Shown: positions 6,237 to 12,922, counted from the first letter of the stretch. The stretch is DNA of 35,411 nucleotides from Methylocystaceae bacterium (GCA_003152255.1 PLZT01000203.1:1-35411); one strand, 5' to 3'. Notes: generated from the sequence alone by a model not told the origin. Translations and numbers: made by a program.

Positions 6237-6785
6237 GTGAACAAAACCGAAGCCGACACAGTTTCCAAGAGTGGATTTGCGCGTCGCTTAGGCGTCACAC
6301 GGAGCCGCATTACAGCATTGATAAAGCGGGGGCTTCCGGTTCGCCGCGACGGAAAAATTGTTGTTACCGATGCTCTGCAATGGGTGAAGAACAACTGTAA
6401 ACAAGGAAACACATATCTTGATCGCGGCGTTAACAGGCTGATCGCCGCCGACGCCGCTGCGGAGCCCACGGTCGCTATTGTCGGGCCGGCGGACGCGGCT
6501 GGTGACTTTCCTGAATTTTGGAGCACGAGCGAGGCAATCCGACGCAAGGAAAGCGCGGTCGCTCGATTGAAGGAACTGGAGCTTGCGGAGCGCAGCGGCC
6601 GGCTACTGGACGCGGCCGAGGTGCTTTCGGACTGGACTACGCAACTGACCGACCTCCGCAAACGGATGCTCTGCGTCGCGTCGCGCGTCGGCACCAGATT
6701 ATCGCATTTGTCGCGGTCCGAGGTATCCGAGATTGATGCCGAAATTCGCGCCGCGCTTTTTGAATTATCGGGAGCAGAGCCATGA
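6237..6785 (+). CDS. Terminase small subunit, Nu1-like
   Basis: The protein should recognise the DNA packaging site and partner a terminase large subunit. The GTG at 6237 follows AAGG at 6225-6228 and gives 182 residues. Residues 12-50 (FARRLGVTRSRITALIKRGL, then PVRRDGKIVVTDALQWV) match the winged HTH of lambda Nu1-type small terminases; the C-terminal half is helical with the DWTTQLTDLRKRMLCVASRV region common in this family. No large subunit gene follows: the next genes are small and unrelated. In satellites such as PICIs, a stand-alone TerS redirects a helper phage's large subunit to satellite DNA, which is the favoured inference here. It starts a new transcription block after a 170-bp regulatory gap. 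Confidence 0.78.
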   Translation: MNKTEADTVSKSGFARRLGVTRSRITALIKRGLPVRRDGKIVVTDALQWVKNNCKQGNTYLDRGVNRLIAADAAAEPTVAIVGPADAAGDFPEFWSTSEAIRRKESAVARLKELELAERSGRLLDAAEVLSDWTTQLTDLRKRMLCVASRVGTRLSHLSRSEVSEIDAEIRAALFELSGAEP

Positions 6786-7228
6786 TCGCGAGATTGACCG
6801 CGCCGCCGCCGCCAAACGTGGACAGTGTGAATGAACGGCTGATCGAGCTAACCCGCCAAGTCGAGCGCGCGTTTGCAATGCTTTGTGCTTTAACCGAGCG
6901 CGTTGCTGCAATCGCGGCCGAACCAAATACGAGGCGTCGAGAGGATGACGAAGCCCTGCCAGCGCGGCCGCCGGGAACGTGGGTATCGTTCAAGGAAGCG
7001 TCCTATCTAACCGGCCGTTCATTGCCTTGGCTTCGAAAATGGCGAGGGCGCGGCGAGATCGCGCAGCATATCGAGGGCGGTTGCATCCTGCTCAATCTGG
7101 AAGACGCGCAGCGTGCGCTCGTGCGCCATTCGCGCACATTAAAAACAGTGCGATTGTCGAATCATGACGAAGAAACTCCTCGATCCGCTCGCCCTATCTC
7201 GCGCTCGCCTCATCGCCGCCGAAACTGA
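6782..7228 (+). CDS. Small protein with HTH-like C-terminal region
   Basis: ATG overlaps the terminase stop by 4 bp (ATGA), so the two are coupled. Of 148 residues, about 10-60 form a helical, coiled-coil-like part (NERLIELTRQVERAFAMLCA). Residues 70-120 (WVSFKEASYLTGRSLPWLRK, then GEIAQHIEGGCILLNLEDAQ) read like a HTH_17/excisionase-type winged helix with a helix, a tryptophan-containing recognition helix and a wing. The last 30 residues are Arg/Ser/Pro-rich and overlap the next gene. It may assist DNA recognition in packaging or late regulation; a precise role cannot be given. Confidence 0.65.
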   Translation: MIARLTAPPPPNVDSVNERLIELTRQVERAFAMLCALTERVAAIAAEPNTRRREDDEALPARPPGTWVSFKEASYLTGRSLPWLRKWRGRGEIAQHIEGGCILLNLEDAQRALVRHSRTLKTVRLSNHDEETPRSARPISRSPHRRRN

Positions 7229-7760
7229 ATTGCTCGCCGCCCGCGAGGCGATGCGCGCGCAAGCAAAAATCGCGGGTGTTACGCACGCTAGTTTGTTTGG
7301 GGAAAGCGCGCTCGTTTTGCGCTCAAGTGCTGAGCGATGGGTTAAGGAAGCGCATTCCGAGGGCTGGGACGATGCGCGCGCGGTGGACAAAGAAAACACC
7401 CGCGCGCTCGAACGCATCGCGAAGGAAGCGGCCGACGACAGAGCCGCCGGAAGACCGAGCAAGTTCGCGCATCTTGCCGGTTGCGGCGAGGCGCTGGCGA
7501 GGAACGTGCGCAACGAGAAACAGTTCGAAATCGATCCGAAGGGATGCGACGCCGATTTTCTGGAAGAGCGTCGCCGCATGGAAACTATCAGCGGTCTCTA
7601 CAAACTTTGCGAAGCGTCCGGCGTGGATTTTGAGACAGCGTTTCCACCCGGTTCGCTCGCGACGCCGGCGAAGATGGCGATGGCCGAAACGATCGTCGCT
7701 GGCGCGAGCCGCCGTGAAAGCGTTGTCGATTTAGCAGCGCGGAGAGGATCAAAAAAATGA
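7164..7760 (+). CDS. Hypothetical late-region protein, mostly helical
   Basis: The ATG at 7164 lies 65 bp inside the preceding gene, an unusually long overlap; no later start has a better ribosome-binding site and the N-terminus (MTKKLLDPLALSRARLIAAE) looks genuine. The 198-residue product is mainly charged amphipathic helices, with a central RNEKQFEIDPKGCDADFLEE segment. No conserved motif is recognised. It is in the tightly packed cassette following TerS, so a packaging, scaffolding or capsid-modifying role is possible but unproven. Confidence 0.7.
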   Translation: MTKKLLDPLALSRARLIAAETELLAAREAMRAQAKIAGVTHASLFGESALVLRSSAERWVKEAHSEGWDDARAVDKENTRALERIAKEAADDRAAGRPSKFAHLAGCGEALARNVRNEKQFEIDPKGCDADFLEERRRMETISGLYKLCEASGVDFETAFPPGSLATPAKMAMAETIVAGASRRESVVDLAARRGSKK

Positions 7761-8134
7761 GTTTCGTTTCCCGATTCCAACAAGTCGCCGATGCTTTCGA
7801 ACGCGAGAAAAGGCGCCTCTCATTTTACAAGCCGACCAAGCCCGCGAAGCCCGCGCCCGCGCCAGCAAAGCCTGCTGGTAAGCGAAAGGCCGGCGAAGGA
7901 CCGGATGCGGCCGAATGGTCCGACACCGTGTCAGACCCCGTAGCGCTGGCGGCCAGTATCTGCCGTGCGGCGGCCAAAGCTCGCGGCGAGATCACGGATG
8001 ATGACGACGCCGACGACGACCAGGACGACCAGGAAATTGTTGACGCCGACGAGGAAGACGACAACGCCAAGAAGGCGAAAGACTTGGCGAAAAAAATAAT
8101 AGAGGCGGGCAAGCGCCGGAGAAACGAGCAATGA
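7757..8134 (+). CDS. Hypothetical protein with a strongly acidic run
   Basis: ATG overlaps the previous stop by 4 bp. Of 125 residues, the N-terminal 30 are helical (MSFVSRFQQVADAFEREKRR), then a Lys/Pro/Ala-rich linker (KPTKPAKPAPAPAKPAGKRK), a short helical segment and an Asp/Glu-rich stretch (about 78-103), ending in a basic helix KKIIEAGKRRRN. Alternating acidic and basic tracts suggest an unstructured DNA-mimic or protein-binding tail, as in small phage scaffold or decoration factors. Family unknown. Confidence 0.7.
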   Translation: MSFVSRFQQVADAFEREKRRLSFYKPTKPAKPAPAPAKPAGKRKAGEGPDAAEWSDTVSDPVALAASICRAAAKARGEITDDDDADDDQDDQEIVDADEEDDNAKKAKDLAKKIIEAGKRRRNEQ

Positions 8135-8490
8135 GCGGATCATGGCGTCTCGCGGGCGCGGCGACGGAGGCGCATCAAATCGAGGAGAACGAGGCGCTCG
8201 CTGCGATCGCGAGCGGTTCCCAAAATTGGGCGGTGACGCAAGTTGCGATCGGGAACAGCGCAACGCTGTTGTGTCCCTCGCGCGCCGGCCGGAGAAGTGT
8301 CACGCTGACAAATCGTGGCGTCACAGCGATTTATTTCGGCAGCGACAACAAAGTATCCGTTGCATCCGGCGTCCCTCTTCCCGGCATCGTCGGCGCGTCA
8401 AAAACAATCGGAACAAGCGCTGAGATATGGGGCATCACGGCCGACGCGGCGAACGTGTCCATCGAGGAATTGTTTAACCGGAGCGAATGA
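8131..8490 (+). CDS. Predicted small beta-rich phage structural-type protein
   Basis: ATG overlaps the previous stop (ATGA). The 119-residue product has a central pattern of alternating strands: VTQVAIGNSATLLCPSRAGR, SVTLTNRGVTAIYFGSDNKV and GITADAANVSIEEL. The succession of an AIGNSAT strand, a VTLTN turn, a YFGSDN strand and a terminal VSIEEL strand resembles small beta-sandwich proteins encoded near phage head and tail genes. Homology is a pattern judgement only. In a satellite such a protein could decorate or modify a helper capsid. Confidence 0.62.
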   Translation: MSGSWRLAGAATEAHQIEENEALAAIASGSQNWAVTQVAIGNSATLLCPSRAGRRSVTLTNRGVTAIYFGSDNKVSVASGVPLPGIVGASKTIGTSAEIWGITADAANVSIEELFNRSE

Positions 8491-8491
8491 A

Positions 8492-9040
8492 ATGGTTGTC
8501 CGAATTTTGACCGGCGCGCAAGTTGAGCGAAGCAATTTTGTCATGCCTACTGACGTGGAATTGCGCCAATTGATGCATCTGGTTTTGACGAGGTTTCCTA
8601 TCCTAGACGGCGCGAACGCGCGCGACTGGACCCCGCGCGACGCCCTGGAGCGCGAGCGAAGTTTCAAAAACGCATTTTGGGCATTGGCATTTTTCACGCG
8701 ACTCGAAAACGTGGAACGAAAGCGCGTTCATTCGACGAGTTTTTGGTGCGGTGAAGTTGATGCGTTTTTGAACCAGAGCAATGTTTGGGATTTTGAGTGT
8801 GGCCAGGCCCCGTTCACCATCGCGGTGATCGCGCACAACGATATTCCGTTTGCGCCGCTCGACCGCTGGCCATTGGAAATGTCGTTTGGCTTGCAAGTTG
8901 GCGGCGGCGGAAGGCGCGCGAGCGATGCTTGGAAGCGCGTGCTTAAAGGCGAGTTTCGCGCGCCCGAAGTTGTGCAGCAGACGCGCGAGAGCAACTTTTA
9001 TCCCGTGCCGCAAGTTCGGTTTTACGGCGACGGATATTGA
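8492..9040 (+). CDS. Hypothetical late-region protein
   Basis: The ATG at 8492 is 2 bp after the preceding stop; longer in-frame extension upstream to 8315 would overlap the preceding gene extensively and is rejected. The 182-residue product is a soluble alpha/beta protein with many aromatic residues (NAFWALAFFTRLENV; STSFWCGEVDAFLNQSNVWDFE; RESNFYPVPQVRFYGDGY). No catalytic motif or family is recognised. It is the last gene before two tandem hairpins, so it closes the late transcription unit that starts with the terminase gene. A structural or host-interaction role is possible. Confidence 0.7.
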   Translation: MVVRILTGAQVERSNFVMPTDVELRQLMHLVLTRFPILDGANARDWTPRDALERERSFKNAFWALAFFTRLENVERKRVHSTSFWCGEVDAFLNQSNVWDFECGQAPFTIAVIAHNDIPFAPLDRWPLEMSFGLQVGGGGRRASDAWKRVLKGEFRAPEVVQQTRESNFYPVPQVRFYGDGY

Positions 9041-9045
9041 GGCTT

Positions 9046-9074
9046 CGCGCGGTGTGTTGTTGCTTCACCGCGCG
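9046..9074 (+). terminator. First hairpin after the late operon
   Basis: CGCGCGGTG (9046-9054) and CACCGCGCG (9066-9074) form a perfect 9-bp stem with an 11-nt T-rich loop, starting 5 bp after the stop codon of the preceding gene. No T run follows directly. It is followed by a second, longer hairpin with a T run. Confidence 0.45.
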
Positions 9075-9079
9075 CGAGC

Positions 9080-9127
9080 CGGCGGCGCTCTTTGTTGTGG
9101 AACGGTGGGGAGCGCCGCCGTGTTTTT
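9080..9127 (+). terminator. Intrinsic terminator of the late operon
   Basis: CGGCGGCGCTC (9080-9090) and GAGCGCCGCCG (9110-9120) make a perfect 11-bp GC-rich stem with a 19-nt loop, followed by TGTTTTT (9121-9127). The loop is large, but stem and T tract fit Rho-independent termination of the genes beginning at the terminase. Confidence 0.7.
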
Positions 9128-9237
9128 CGAGACTTCGCGGAGTTGGAGGTAGCTCCCCAAATCCGCGCGAGGCCAGCGCCGCGCCGGGGGCTCCTAGACC
9201 CGTCGCGGCGCGCGGGCCTCACAGATGAGGAAACAAA

Positions 9238-9489
9238 TTGAAGCACGCGGCGGATGAATTTATGCACGAAATAACGATGCGTCGCGGCGCGGACGGGATG
9301 TTCTACATTGCCGATGAATTTCTGCCGGCGCTTTCCGTTCCGGCGCAAGACCTCGCTGATATGCGCCTCAAACTCGCGCCGCTTCTGGCAAGCTGCGCCG
9401 GAATCGAAGATTTCAAAATCAAGCTGAAATCCGCGCCGCTCGTGCATCATCTTGAGCCGAGGCGCCCGAGGCGATCTGACGGAGATTGA
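9238..9489 (+). CDS. Small hypothetical protein
   Basis: The start is TTG at 9238, with GAGGAAAC at 9227-9234 as the ribosome-binding site; the next in-frame ATG (9262) would remove MKHAADEF and has no good site. The 83-residue product contains MHEITMRRGADGMFYIADEF, then a helical DLADMRLKLAPLLASCAG segment, with a basic C-terminus. No family is recognised. It lies alone beyond the late terminator and is followed by a 218-bp inverted-repeat element, so it has its own expression or is a remnant. Confidence 0.55.
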   Translation: MKHAADEFMHEITMRRGADGMFYIADEFLPALSVPAQDLADMRLKLAPLLASCAGIEDFKIKLKSAPLVHHLEPRRPRRSDGD

Positions 9490-9537
9490 ACATAGTCTTC
9501 ATCTGGCGGCGCGTCAGGAAATATGGGAGCGCGTGAA

Positions 9538-9755
9538 GGGGTCTGAGTAGCAGCGGAACAGAAAACCAACATAGGCCCATTTTGGCCAAGGGGTTAGCCG
9601 TTGATAGATTGTTGGACGGGTTTATGTGAGTTTTTCGGAGCGATTTAGGCGGATTTCGAGGAGCGCCGGCATCATCCCATCAAACCCACGTTTGTTGAGA
9701 AATCAAATTGTTAGGCGCTTGTGTAGGTTTTCAGCTCCGCTGCTACTCAGACCCC
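9538..9755. mobile_element. 218-bp non-coding element with 30-bp terminal inverted repeats (MITE-like)
   Basis: The left end 9538-9567 (GGGGTCTGAGTAGCAGCGGA and ten more bases) and the complement of 9726-9755 agree at 28 of 30 positions. The 158-bp interior is AT-richer than its surroundings and has no credible gene; a short minus-strand reading MMPALLEIRLNRSEKLT ends in a stop and could be relic coding sequence. No clear target-site duplication is seen at the edges (GTGAA directly outside on the left recurs only 6 bp beyond the right end). A MITE, a deleted insertion sequence or a cargo boundary are possible. It ends 13 bp from the stop of the J-domain gene. Confidence 0.6.
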
Positions 9756-9768
9756 GGGATGTGAACGG

Positions 9769-10176
9769 TTACAATCTGTATTTCCTATTTACAAATACCG
9801 CACAAGCTACCCATCCAAGCAATACAATATAACCGTTATATGTTTCCTCATTCCCTGTGTCCCCGAGCATGAAACAGTAAACGCCAAATATCGCTAGCAT
9901 TAGACTTACAGCAATATTAAAGATAACTTGATATGCGCTTGCTGTCTCGTGCTTCTGTTGCGCAGCCTCTGCGGCCAAGGACAGCTGAAAGTCATAAGCG
10001 ACTCTTTTGTAATGGTCTTTAAGAACGTGGTATGCTTCGTTTATGTTCTTAAAGCGTTCAGTGTCTCCGGTTGGCGCATCTGGATGGTAGACCTTCGCAA
10101 GACGGCGAAATGCTTCGGCTATCGCTTTGTCGTCTGCATGCTCGTCGACACCGAGCACTTCATAAAAAGTCGCCAT
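9769..10176 (-). CDS. Membrane-anchored J-domain (DnaJ-like) protein
   Basis: A co-chaperone-type protein predicted at the inner membrane with its J domain facing the cytoplasm. The ATG is at 10176, with AGGAG on the minus strand 11 nt upstream; the longer frame upstream is not supported. Residues 1-70 are a J domain: MATFYEVLGVDEHADDKAIA, FRRLAKVYHPDA with the essential HPD triad near 34-36, and INEAYHVLKDHYKRVAYDF. Two transmembrane segments follow (VIFNIAVSLMLAIFGVYCFM and YIVLLGWVACAVFVN), giving a 135-residue protein. J proteins stimulate DnaK ATPase; here no partner chaperone is encoded nearby. The gene is markedly more AT-rich than its neighbours and runs opposite to the replication and late genes, as cargo genes (morons) often do. 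A role in host defence or phage interference is conceivable but not shown. Confidence 0.85.
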   Translation of the reverse strand: MATFYEVLGVDEHADDKAIAEAFRRLAKVYHPDAPTGDTERFKNINEAYHVLKDHYKRVAYDFQLSLAAEAAQQKHETASAYQVIFNIAVSLMLAIFGVYCFMLGDTGNEETYNGYIVLLGWVACAVFVNRKYRL

Positions 10177-10375
10177 AGGTAGGTATTCTCCTAGAATTGG
10201 CCTCGGTTGTTTGGGCAGCCCTGCGGAAATTAAGTGGATTCCTGCCGGGTTGCTGGATGCGGGGCGGTCACGATTTTGTCGCGGCGGCGGGAGGGCGTAG
10301 CCCGACCAGAGCGACAAACTCGTGAGCAATCGTCATGCGGCGACCGCCGTCGCTTTGGCCTTGAAGTAAGCGAGG

Positions 10376-10750
10376 CTAAAAATAGGGCGCTTTTTGGTGC
10401 ATGCGCATGTAGGGCAATAAATGAGCGCCAAACTCGTTGTAAAATCGGCCAATTTCCGCAAAGTGTCTATCACGCGCATCAAGGGAACTGTCATCCTCGC
10501 GCCCATCAAGAGCATGGTGCTTGATCATCGCTTCGCGTAGGCCGTCAAGATACGAATTGACCTCCTTTCCGAACAGGAATGGTACCTCGCCTCTCGCACC
10601 GTCAAACTTTCTAACGTGACCGTTGGTGACATTGCCTCCGCGTATGATTTCATCGACGACATCTCGAAGCGAGTCGTAGACGGCCATCCGCATTTCGAAA
10701 AGGTCGAGCACGGCGCGTTGATGTGCCGTGCGCCATTGAAGGAAGGCGAT
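10376..10750 (-). pseudogene. N-terminally truncated hypothetical protein of a membrane-anchored family
   Basis: The minus-strand frame reads VIAFLQWRTAHQRAVLDLFE, MRMAVYDSLRDVVDEIIRGG and continues to PYMRMHQKAPYF. This matches a widespread proteobacterial family in which an N-terminal membrane helix leads to QWR..HQR..LDLFEKR..VY..LR and ends PYMRMHQ. The expected membrane helix is absent: upstream of VIAFLQ the frame becomes Arg-rich and meets a stop at 10802-10804, while another gene fragment abuts at 10750. A GTG at 10711 could start a 111-residue protein but has no ribosome-binding site. It is therefore read as a gene fused or truncated at 10750. Function of the family is unknown. Confidence 0.6.
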
Positions 10751-10914
10751 TACTTCTTGTCTATCCCGGCGTCGGCGAGGGTGGGTCTCCCAACTTGGTT
10801 CTCATTCGGAACTAAGTCAGTGCGTTTGCCTTGTGCCAGCCCCACGGTCTCTTTCTGCACGCGGATGCACTCGCCGAGGCGGCGCTCTTGCGCCAGGGAA
10901 TCGCCTCGCCTATT
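10750..10914 (-). pseudogene. Fragment of a phage/plasmid DNA-associated protein
   Basis: In the frame ending at 10750 the minus strand reads LAQERRLGECIRVQKETVGL and, shortly after, RPTLADAGIDKK and a stop. Full-length proteins with the pattern RAERRLGELL..QKETVGL, then PTLADAGIDKKLSSRAQKLA, are common in prophages and plasmids; here the sequence stops exactly after GIDKK where LSSRAQ is expected. The N-terminal part before about residue NRRGDS is not recognisable either. It is a remnant broken at the junction with the neighbouring truncated gene. Confidence 0.6.
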
Positions 10915-11241
10915 CTTTGAGCAAGCGAACGGCTGCACAACCAGACGCCACGAAGCGGCCCGACCACGGATGAACTGGCGGGGCGTTTTTGCGTTTGCGG
11001 GAACATCTTGAAATGCGCCGGCGTCGTGACAACATCGAATCATGAGACGGGGCAAGCCTCCCGTTTCTGACTTTGCCCGGCCAGCTGCTCCCCCACGCGC
11101 TGAGCCGGGCCTTTCTTTTGGGGTTATCGCTCCATTCCCGCCACCCTCTGCCCGCGCGCCCGCGACGCCTTGGGATTGCGGGGCGGCGATTTTGGGCACG
11201 GCGGTGGCGTCATGATCTGACTTGGAGCGGCGTTTCGACCC
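10915..11241. other. Non-coding right end of the element
   Basis: No supported gene. Open frames here are Arg/Gly/Pro-rich with no domain. The stretch holds an ACGGG-N8-CCCGT dyad at 11047-11064 and, after it, a plus-strand terminator-like hairpin at 11075-11119. Residual coding from the broken minus-strand gene may extend into it but cannot be recognised. Confidence 0.4.
11075..11119 (+). terminator. Terminator-like hairpin near the right end
   Basis: GCCCGGC (11075-11081) pairs with GCCGGGC (11104-11110); AGC/GCT inside can extend pairing; CTTTCTTTT follows at 11111-11119. Orientation is rightward. No rightward gene lies directly upstream, so it may insulate the tRNA and chromosome from the element, or be left over from a lost gene. 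Confidence 0.55.
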
Positions 11242-11264
11242 GTGCCGACATGGTGCCGATATGA
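11242..11264 (+). promoter_or_regulatory. Probable right arm-type integrase sites
   Basis: GTGCCGACATG followed by GTGCCGATATGA, matching the left copy at 621-643 in 22 of 23 positions and in the same orientation. It lies 55 bp inside attR. See the left site for reasoning. Confidence 0.7.
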
Positions 11265-11319
11265 GCGGACCGCGCAAGCAAAGCACTGGGTCTTTTCGTC
11301 TCTAAGTATCTGATTTTAT

Positions 11320-11395
<76 letters not shown>

Positions 11396-11686
11396 ACATT
11401 ATTCTCGCCAGCTTTTGGGACAAGCGGGAGCTTCGCAGCGGCTCGTGCCGCTGGGATGGGCGCTGTATAATCGACACGCGGCGAGGCCGCAAGGGCGCAA
11501 TGCGAGTTTGTGACGATTTTGGCGCGCATTTTCGCGCATTGCCAGGCTTTTCCCGCGCACTGGCGCGCGGGCGAGGAAAAATGCTAAGGGACCCGATCGT
11601 TCCTCGGGCGGCGCCGGGTGGCCGGCGCCTTTTTCACGGGGCGCGCCGGAGCCTCGAGCGCCGCGACTCTCTGGCGGGATATTTAA
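11396..11686 (+). promoter_or_regulatory. Structured leader and possible promoter of the sphingolipid operon
   Basis: A TATAAT at 11465-11470 could be a -10 element, though no good -35 is seen 17 bp upstream. Between it and the operon start lie CAGCGGC-tcgt-GCCGCTG (11436-11453), CCCGCGC-N6-GCGCGGG (11552-11571) and a strong terminator at 11610-11634. A transcript of about 160 nt from near 11477 to 11634 would be a small RNA or an attenuated leader. The operon's own ribosome-binding site precedes the GTG at 11687. Confidence 0.45.
11610..11634 (+). terminator. Intrinsic terminator 53 bp before the spt-like gene
   Basis: GGCGCCGG (11610-11617), loop GTGG, CCGGCGCC (11622-11629) and TTTTT (11630-11634) form a textbook Rho-independent terminator. 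No rightward gene ends upstream in the present arrangement, so it either ends a small RNA or acts as an attenuator for the downstream operon. Confidence 0.78.
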
Positions 11687-12922
11687 GTGACGAAGCACAG
11701 AAGCCTCTCGGACTATGCGGCGCGGCGGTTCCGTTTCGCCGGCAACGCGCTGCTCGAATTTTCGGACCCGTTCTTCGCGCAGATCGACAAGCTGAAGGCC
11801 GATCTCGAAAAATCCGGCAAGCATTTCGTCAGCTTCGCCAATTACGACTATCTCGGCCTCGCGAATCACCCGCGCATTATCGACGAGGCCAAGCGCGAAC
11901 TCGACAATCTTGGGGTTGGCGCGTTGGCCTCGCGGCTTGTTGGCGGCGAACGCAGCACGCATAAGCCGTTCGAGGCGGAGATCGCCAAATTTCTGGGCTT
12001 CGAGAGCGCGCTGACGCTGGTCTCGGGCTATCTCGCCAATGTCACGACCATCGCCTGGCTGATGGGCAAGCGCGACGCGATTTTCATCGACGAACTCGCG
12101 CATAACAGCATCGTCGCCGGCGCCGACGGCTCGGACGCCGAGGTCATTAAATTCCGCCACAACGACTATGACCACCTCGAACATCTGCTGCACAAGCGGC
12201 GCGAGGAGTTCCGCCATGTGCTGATCGTCGTCGAGGGCATATACAGCATGGACGGCGACACCGCCGACCTGCCGCGATTGCTGGAGATAAAGGACAAGCA
12301 CCAGATCTGGCTGATGCTGGACGAGGCCCATTCGCTCGGCGTTTTGGGCGAGACCGGGCGCGGCCTGCCAGAGTTTCAGGGCGTCGATCCTTCGCGGATC
12401 GATCTCGTCGTCGGCACGATGTCGAAGACGCTGGCGTCTTGCGGCGGCTATGTTTGCGGCAGGAAGCAGGTGATCGACTGGTTTCGCTACACGCTGCCCG
12501 GTTTCGTCTATAGCGTCGGATTGTCGCCGGTGATTCTGGCCGCCGCCCGCACCGCGCTGCGGCTCATGCAAGAAGAGACCTGGCGAATCAGCAAACTCGC
12601 CAAAAACGCCGAGTTTTTCCGCGATTCCGCTCATGCCGCGGGGCTTTCCACCGGTCCGGCGATTGGCCGCGGCGTCGTGCCGATCCTGTTTCAGGACAGC
12701 GTCGAAACCATGTGGGCCTCGCAACATCTGCTGGAGCAGGGTTTTTATGTGCCGCCGATCGTGCAGATCGGCGTGCCGAAGGACCAACCGCGCCTGCGCT
12801 TCTTCATTTCCGCCAATCACACGGAAGCCGAGATTCTCGGTGTGATCGCGGCGTTGCGCGACATGCCGCCGGTTTCCGAGGAAGCGCACCGGATTGTCGC
12901 GGCGGCGATGGCCGGAGCGTGA
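11687..12922 (+). CDS. spt: Alpha-oxoamine synthase, probable serine palmitoyltransferase
   Basis: A PLP-dependent fold-type I enzyme expected to condense an amino acid (serine) with an acyl thioester to a 3-keto long-chain base in the cytoplasm. The GTG start at 11687 gives 411 residues, usual for the family. Motifs: ANYDYLGLANHP near 51-62, His139 (DELAHNS) that stacks on PLP, Asp212 and His215 (LDEAHSLG), and the PLP lysine Lys247 (GTMSKTLASCGG). Spacing of the Asp, His and Lys matches the bacterial serine palmitoyltransferase. Other members of the family (KBL, BioF, ALAS) share these motifs; the downstream ceramide-synthase-like, desaturase and hydroxylase genes favour the sphingolipid assignment. 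It is first in the operon, after a structured leader. A ceramide reductase and a dedicated acyl carrier protein are not present in this window. Confidence 0.75.
   Translation: MTKHRSLSDYAARRFRFAGNALLEFSDPFFAQIDKLKADLEKSGKHFVSFANYDYLGLANHPRIIDEAKRELDNLGVGALASRLVGGERSTHKPFEAEIAKFLGFESALTLVSGYLANVTTIAWLMGKRDAIFIDELAHNSIVAGADGSDAEVIKFRHNDYDHLEHLLHKRREEFRHVLIVVEGIYSMDGDTADLPRLLEIKDKHQIWLMLDEAHSLGVLGETGRGLPEFQGVDPSRIDLVVGTMSKTLASCGGYVCGRKQVIDWFRYTLPGFVYSVGLSPVILAAARTALRLMQEETWRISKLAKNAEFFRDSAHAAGLSTGPAIGRGVVPILFQDSVETMWASQHLLEQGFYVPPIVQIGVPKDQPRLRFFISANHTEAEILGVIAALRDMPPVSEEAHRIVAAAMAGA

Noticed and set aside
9533..9770. Target-site duplication around the 218-bp element
   Set aside because: GTGAA borders the left end but lies 6 bp away from the right end, so it does not have the geometry of a duplication.
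9626..9832. Forward frame running across the right arm of the 218-bp element
   Set aside because: No ribosome-binding site, no homology, and it crosses the terminal repeat and enters the J-domain gene on the opposite strand.
10752..11286. 178-codon minus-strand frame as a complete gene
   Set aside because: Only its last 50 or so residues resemble a known family; the rest is low-complexity and reads through a terminator-like hairpin, so only the fragment was kept.
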